This document shows, in pieces, positions 62,413 through 64,000 of a stretch of 64,000 nucleotides of DNA (position 1 is the stretch's first letter; each line of letters begins with the position of its first letter). Made by a program: the position numbers and the translations under genes. The stretch is from positions 124,001-188,000 of the forward strand of contig NZ_JAIGQB010000002.1 of NCBI RefSeq assembly GCF_021083185.1, in the 5' to 3' direction. The notes under the pieces are model-generated. The model was not told the DNA's origin. It searched no databases and was given only the letters and a program-made list of their open reading frames with translations. The stretch is from Nocardioides furvisabuli. GTDB taxonomy: Bacteria > Actinomycetota > Actinomycetes > Propionibacteriales > Nocardioidaceae.

Positions 62413-62420
62413 GACGCGAA

Positions 62421-62426
62421 ACACTA
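62421..62426 (-). promoter_or_regulatory. -10 hexamer TAGTGT (adoK)
   Basis: TAGTGT ends 8 bases before the GTG at 62412. Confidence 0.4.
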
Positions 62427-62463
62427 CCTCCCGGTACAGCTCGGGATACCACGCAGTAGCCAA

Positions 62464-62469
62464 TAGCGT
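62464..62469 (+). promoter_or_regulatory. -10 hexamer TAGCGT (leaderless)
   Basis: TAGCGT ends 7 bases before the ATG at 62477. The adoK -10 lies only 38 bp away on the other strand. Confidence 0.5.
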
Positions 62470-62476
62470 CGTTGCC

Positions 62477-62719
62477 ATGACGACGTCACGACACCCCGCG
62501 CACCTGGTCCACGACGAGCTGGCGACCCCCGACGAGATGGCCGCCGACTGCCGGGCGGTCGGTCGCCACCTCCGCCTGGAGCGCGCCGCGCGCGCCGCCG
62601 TCGCCGCACCCCCCAGCATCCGCTACGAGGACTACCCGGCCGAGGTCGGCAAGCGCGAGATCCGGGTCTCCGACGCCGCCGCGCGCATCGCCAACGCCCT
62701 GCACCTGCACCTGGACTGA
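62477..62719 (+). CDS. Small conserved-type protein, function unknown
   Basis: The 80-residue helical protein (MTTSRHPAHLVHDELATPDE, then EVGKREIRVSDAAARIANAL) has no signal or membrane segment. It starts at an ATG with a leaderless -10 and ends just before a strong terminator, so it is a stand-alone transcript. I do not recognise a family. Confidence 0.65.
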   Translation: MTTSRHPAHLVHDELATPDEMAADCRAVGRHLRLERAARAAVAAPPSIRYEDYPAEVGKREIRVSDAAARIANALHLHLD

Positions 62720-62733
62720 TCGGTCAGGAACGA

Positions 62734-62767
62734 CGAAGGGCCCCAGCCTCTCGGCTGGGGCCCTTCG
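62734..62767. terminator. 15-bp bidirectional hairpin
   Basis: CGAAGGGCCCCAGCC and its exact complement enclose TCTC, between the convergent 62477 and erpA genes. Confidence 0.7.
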
Positions 62768-62778
62768 CAGGTGTCACG

Positions 62779-63138
62779 TCAGTGGAACGAGTCGCCGCAC
62801 GCGCACGAACCGGTCGCGTTGGGGTTGTCGATCGTGAAGCCCTGCTTCTCGATGGTGTCGACGAAGTCGATCTCGGCTCCGTTGAGGTAGGGGACGCTCA
62901 TCCGGTCGACGACGACGGTCACGCCGTCGAAGTCGGTGGTGACGTCGCCGTCGAGCGTGCGCTCGTCGAAGAAGAGCTGGTAGCGCAGGCCCGAGCAGCC
63001 ACCGGGCTGCACGGAGATGCGCAGGGCCAGGTCGTCACGGCCCTCCTGCTCGAGGAGGCTCTTGATCTTGCCGGCAGCGACGTCGGACAGGTTGATCTGG
63101 TCGGTGCGGCGCTCAGTGGTCTCGACCTGCTCGGTCAT
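62779..63138 (-). CDS. erpA: Iron-sulfur cluster insertion protein ErpA
   Basis: The 119-residue A-type carrier has the three ligand cysteines in SVQPGGCSGLRYQLFF and GSCACGDSFH. It moves Fe-S clusters to target enzymes. GGAG is seven bases before the ATG. It is a single-gene unit not far from the cysteine desulfurase. Confidence 0.93.
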   Translation of the reverse strand: MTEQVETTERRTDQINLSDVAAGKIKSLLEQEGRDDLALRISVQPGGCSGLRYQLFFDERTLDGDVTTDFDGVTVVVDRMSVPYLNGAEIDFVDTIEKQGFTIDNPNATGSCACGDSFH

Positions 63139-63226
63139 CTCATCACTCCAGGAAGTATCGGGGTCTCGCTCGTTGCAATGGTCGCACACCTGGGGATATT
63201 CCCCGACCCCACGAGGCGGCCGGGCC

Positions 63227-64000
63227 TCATCGCGACCAGGTCCGCGCCACGCGCTGCGCGAGGTCGGCCAGCGCCTCGGCCGGGGCGGCGTACGCCCGCT
63301 CCTCCCCCACCAGCTCGACCAGGGAGTACGCCGACTCGATCCCGAGCGCGCGCATCTCCCGCGAGCCGACCAGCACCTGACCGGCCAGCGCGATGCAGGG
63401 CCGCAGCGCCTCCGAGGCGACCCCGGCCACGCCGTAGGGCACCTTGCCGGCGCGGCTGGAGAAGTCGAAGGCGCCCTCGCCGGTGACGACGAGGTCGCTG
63501 CGTCCGGCCCGCTCGGCGAGCGAGACCGCCGCGGCCACCAGGTCGATGCCCGGCTCGCGGGAGGCACCCAGGACCAGGAGGGCGTAGCCGATGCCACCGG
63601 CGGCCCCGGCACCCTTGTCGAGGGACGTACGCCGGTCCGTGGCGGTGGCGAACGCCTCGAGCCAGCCGTCCACCTCGGCGATGCGCTCCTCCGCGATGCC
63701 CTTCTGCGGCCCGAAGGTCTTCGTGGCCCCGAAGAGCCCGGTGAGGGGGATGTCGACGTCACTGGCGGCCACGAGGGTGACGCCGGCGAGGCGTTCGCGA
63801 GCTGCCGACAGGTCGACGTCGCCCACGCCCGACAGGGCGGCCGGCCCGGCGTCGAGCACCGCGTCGGCGGTCGCCCCGAGCGCGGCGAGCAACCCGGCCC
63901 CGCCGTCGTTGGTGCCCGTGCCGCCGAGCCCGACCACGACGGTCCGGGCGCCTGCGTCCACCGCGGCCAGCACCAGCTCCCCGACCCCGCGGCTGGTCGC
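63227..64000 (-). CDS. Glycerate kinase (GarK/GlxK type), 5-prime part missing
   Basis: About 257 C-terminal residues are visible, running off the right edge: VVVGLGGTGTNDGGAGLLAA, FGPQKGI, DKGAGAAGGIGYALLVLGAS and VVTGEGAFDFSSRAGKVPYG, the conserved blocks of glycerate kinase type 1. It would phosphorylate D-glycerate in glyoxylate or photorespiration-type pathways. The residues before position 63973 (SRGVGELVLAA) fit the family and continue the frame. Confidence 0.88.
   Translation of the reverse strand, partial: ATSRGVGELVLAAVDAGARTVVVGLGGTGTNDGGAGLLAALGATADAVLDAGPAALSGVGDVDLSAARERLAGVTLVAASDVDIPLTGLFGATKTFGPQKGIAEERIAEVDGWLEAFATATDRRTSLDKGAGAAGGIGYALLVLGASREPGIDLVAAAVSLAERAGRSDLVVTGEGAFDFSSRAGKVPYGVAGVASEALRPCIALAGQVLVGSREMRALGIESAYSLVELVGEERAYAAPAEALADLAQRVARTWSR

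Overview
The window is a high-GC actinobacterial chromosome segment, most likely from a Nocardioides-like member of the Propionibacteriales. The evidence is the GC-rich third codon positions, frequent GTG starts, an actinobacterial bcc-aa3 respiratory locus, a MacS-type sensor kinase, an AdoK-type adenosine kinase and a c-di-AMP riboswitch ahead of an NlpC/P60 hydrolase. It is gene dense, with no gene-free stretch above about 300 bases. I found no rRNA, tRNA, CRISPR array or intact insertion sequence.

Region by region: 1-3.5 kb holds two LivG/LivF-type ABC ATPases, the start of an acyl-CoA ligase and a divergent PucR-type regulator. 3.5-13.8 kb is metabolic: a secreted metallophosphoesterase, an APC permease, a PPi-type phosphofructokinase, an MFS exporter, a DUF1028 protein overlapping glycerol kinase, a coiled-coil protein, GNAT and arylamine N-acetyltransferases. 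13.8-16.4 kb carries a MacS-like kinase, a NarL-type regulator, a flavin reductase and a 41-residue exported peptide. 16.4-20.8 kb holds PlsC, an esterase, a TIGR00300 (LOR/SDH-like) protein and a ROK kinase. 21.0-22.6 kb encodes TadE and TadG pseudopilins. 22.6-27.2 kb has an ArsA-like ATPase operon, an ICMT-like methyltransferase and a long-chain acyl-CoA ligase. 27.4-36.6 kb is the main Tad (Flp) pilus operon: CpaB, TadZ, TadA, a von Willebrand A-TadB fusion, TadC, a two-component pair and two Flp pilins. 36.7-43.2 kb has a membrane HExxH protease, a riboswitch-controlled NlpC/P60 hydrolase, an NYN-domain protein, a DnaQ-UvrC-like nuclease and a small AsnC-type domain. 43.4-47.6 kb encodes one 1,387-residue secreted FN3-repeat protein. 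47.7-49.8 kb holds trpD and a receiver-like protein. 49.8-59.9 kb is the cytochrome locus (ctaG, ctaE-qcrCAB, ctaCDF) with an L,D-transpeptidase inside it. 60-64 kb has a cysteine desulfurase-TusA pair, adenosine kinase, ErpA and a partial glycerate kinase.

Two regulatory themes run through the window. First, about nineteen genes have a TANNNT-like -10 hexamer ending 6-8 bases before the start codon (thirteen at exactly 6), the signature of leaderless transcription. Second, a TAGTC-N6-GACTA inverted repeat, or one arm of it, lies upstream of the TadEG operon, the CpaB-Tad operon, the first Flp pilin and the giant FN3 protein. That suggests one regulator, perhaps the NarL-type regulator inside the Tad operon, controls a cell-surface programme. 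In the TadE and CpaB promoters this element sits exactly 76 bp from the -10 hexamer.
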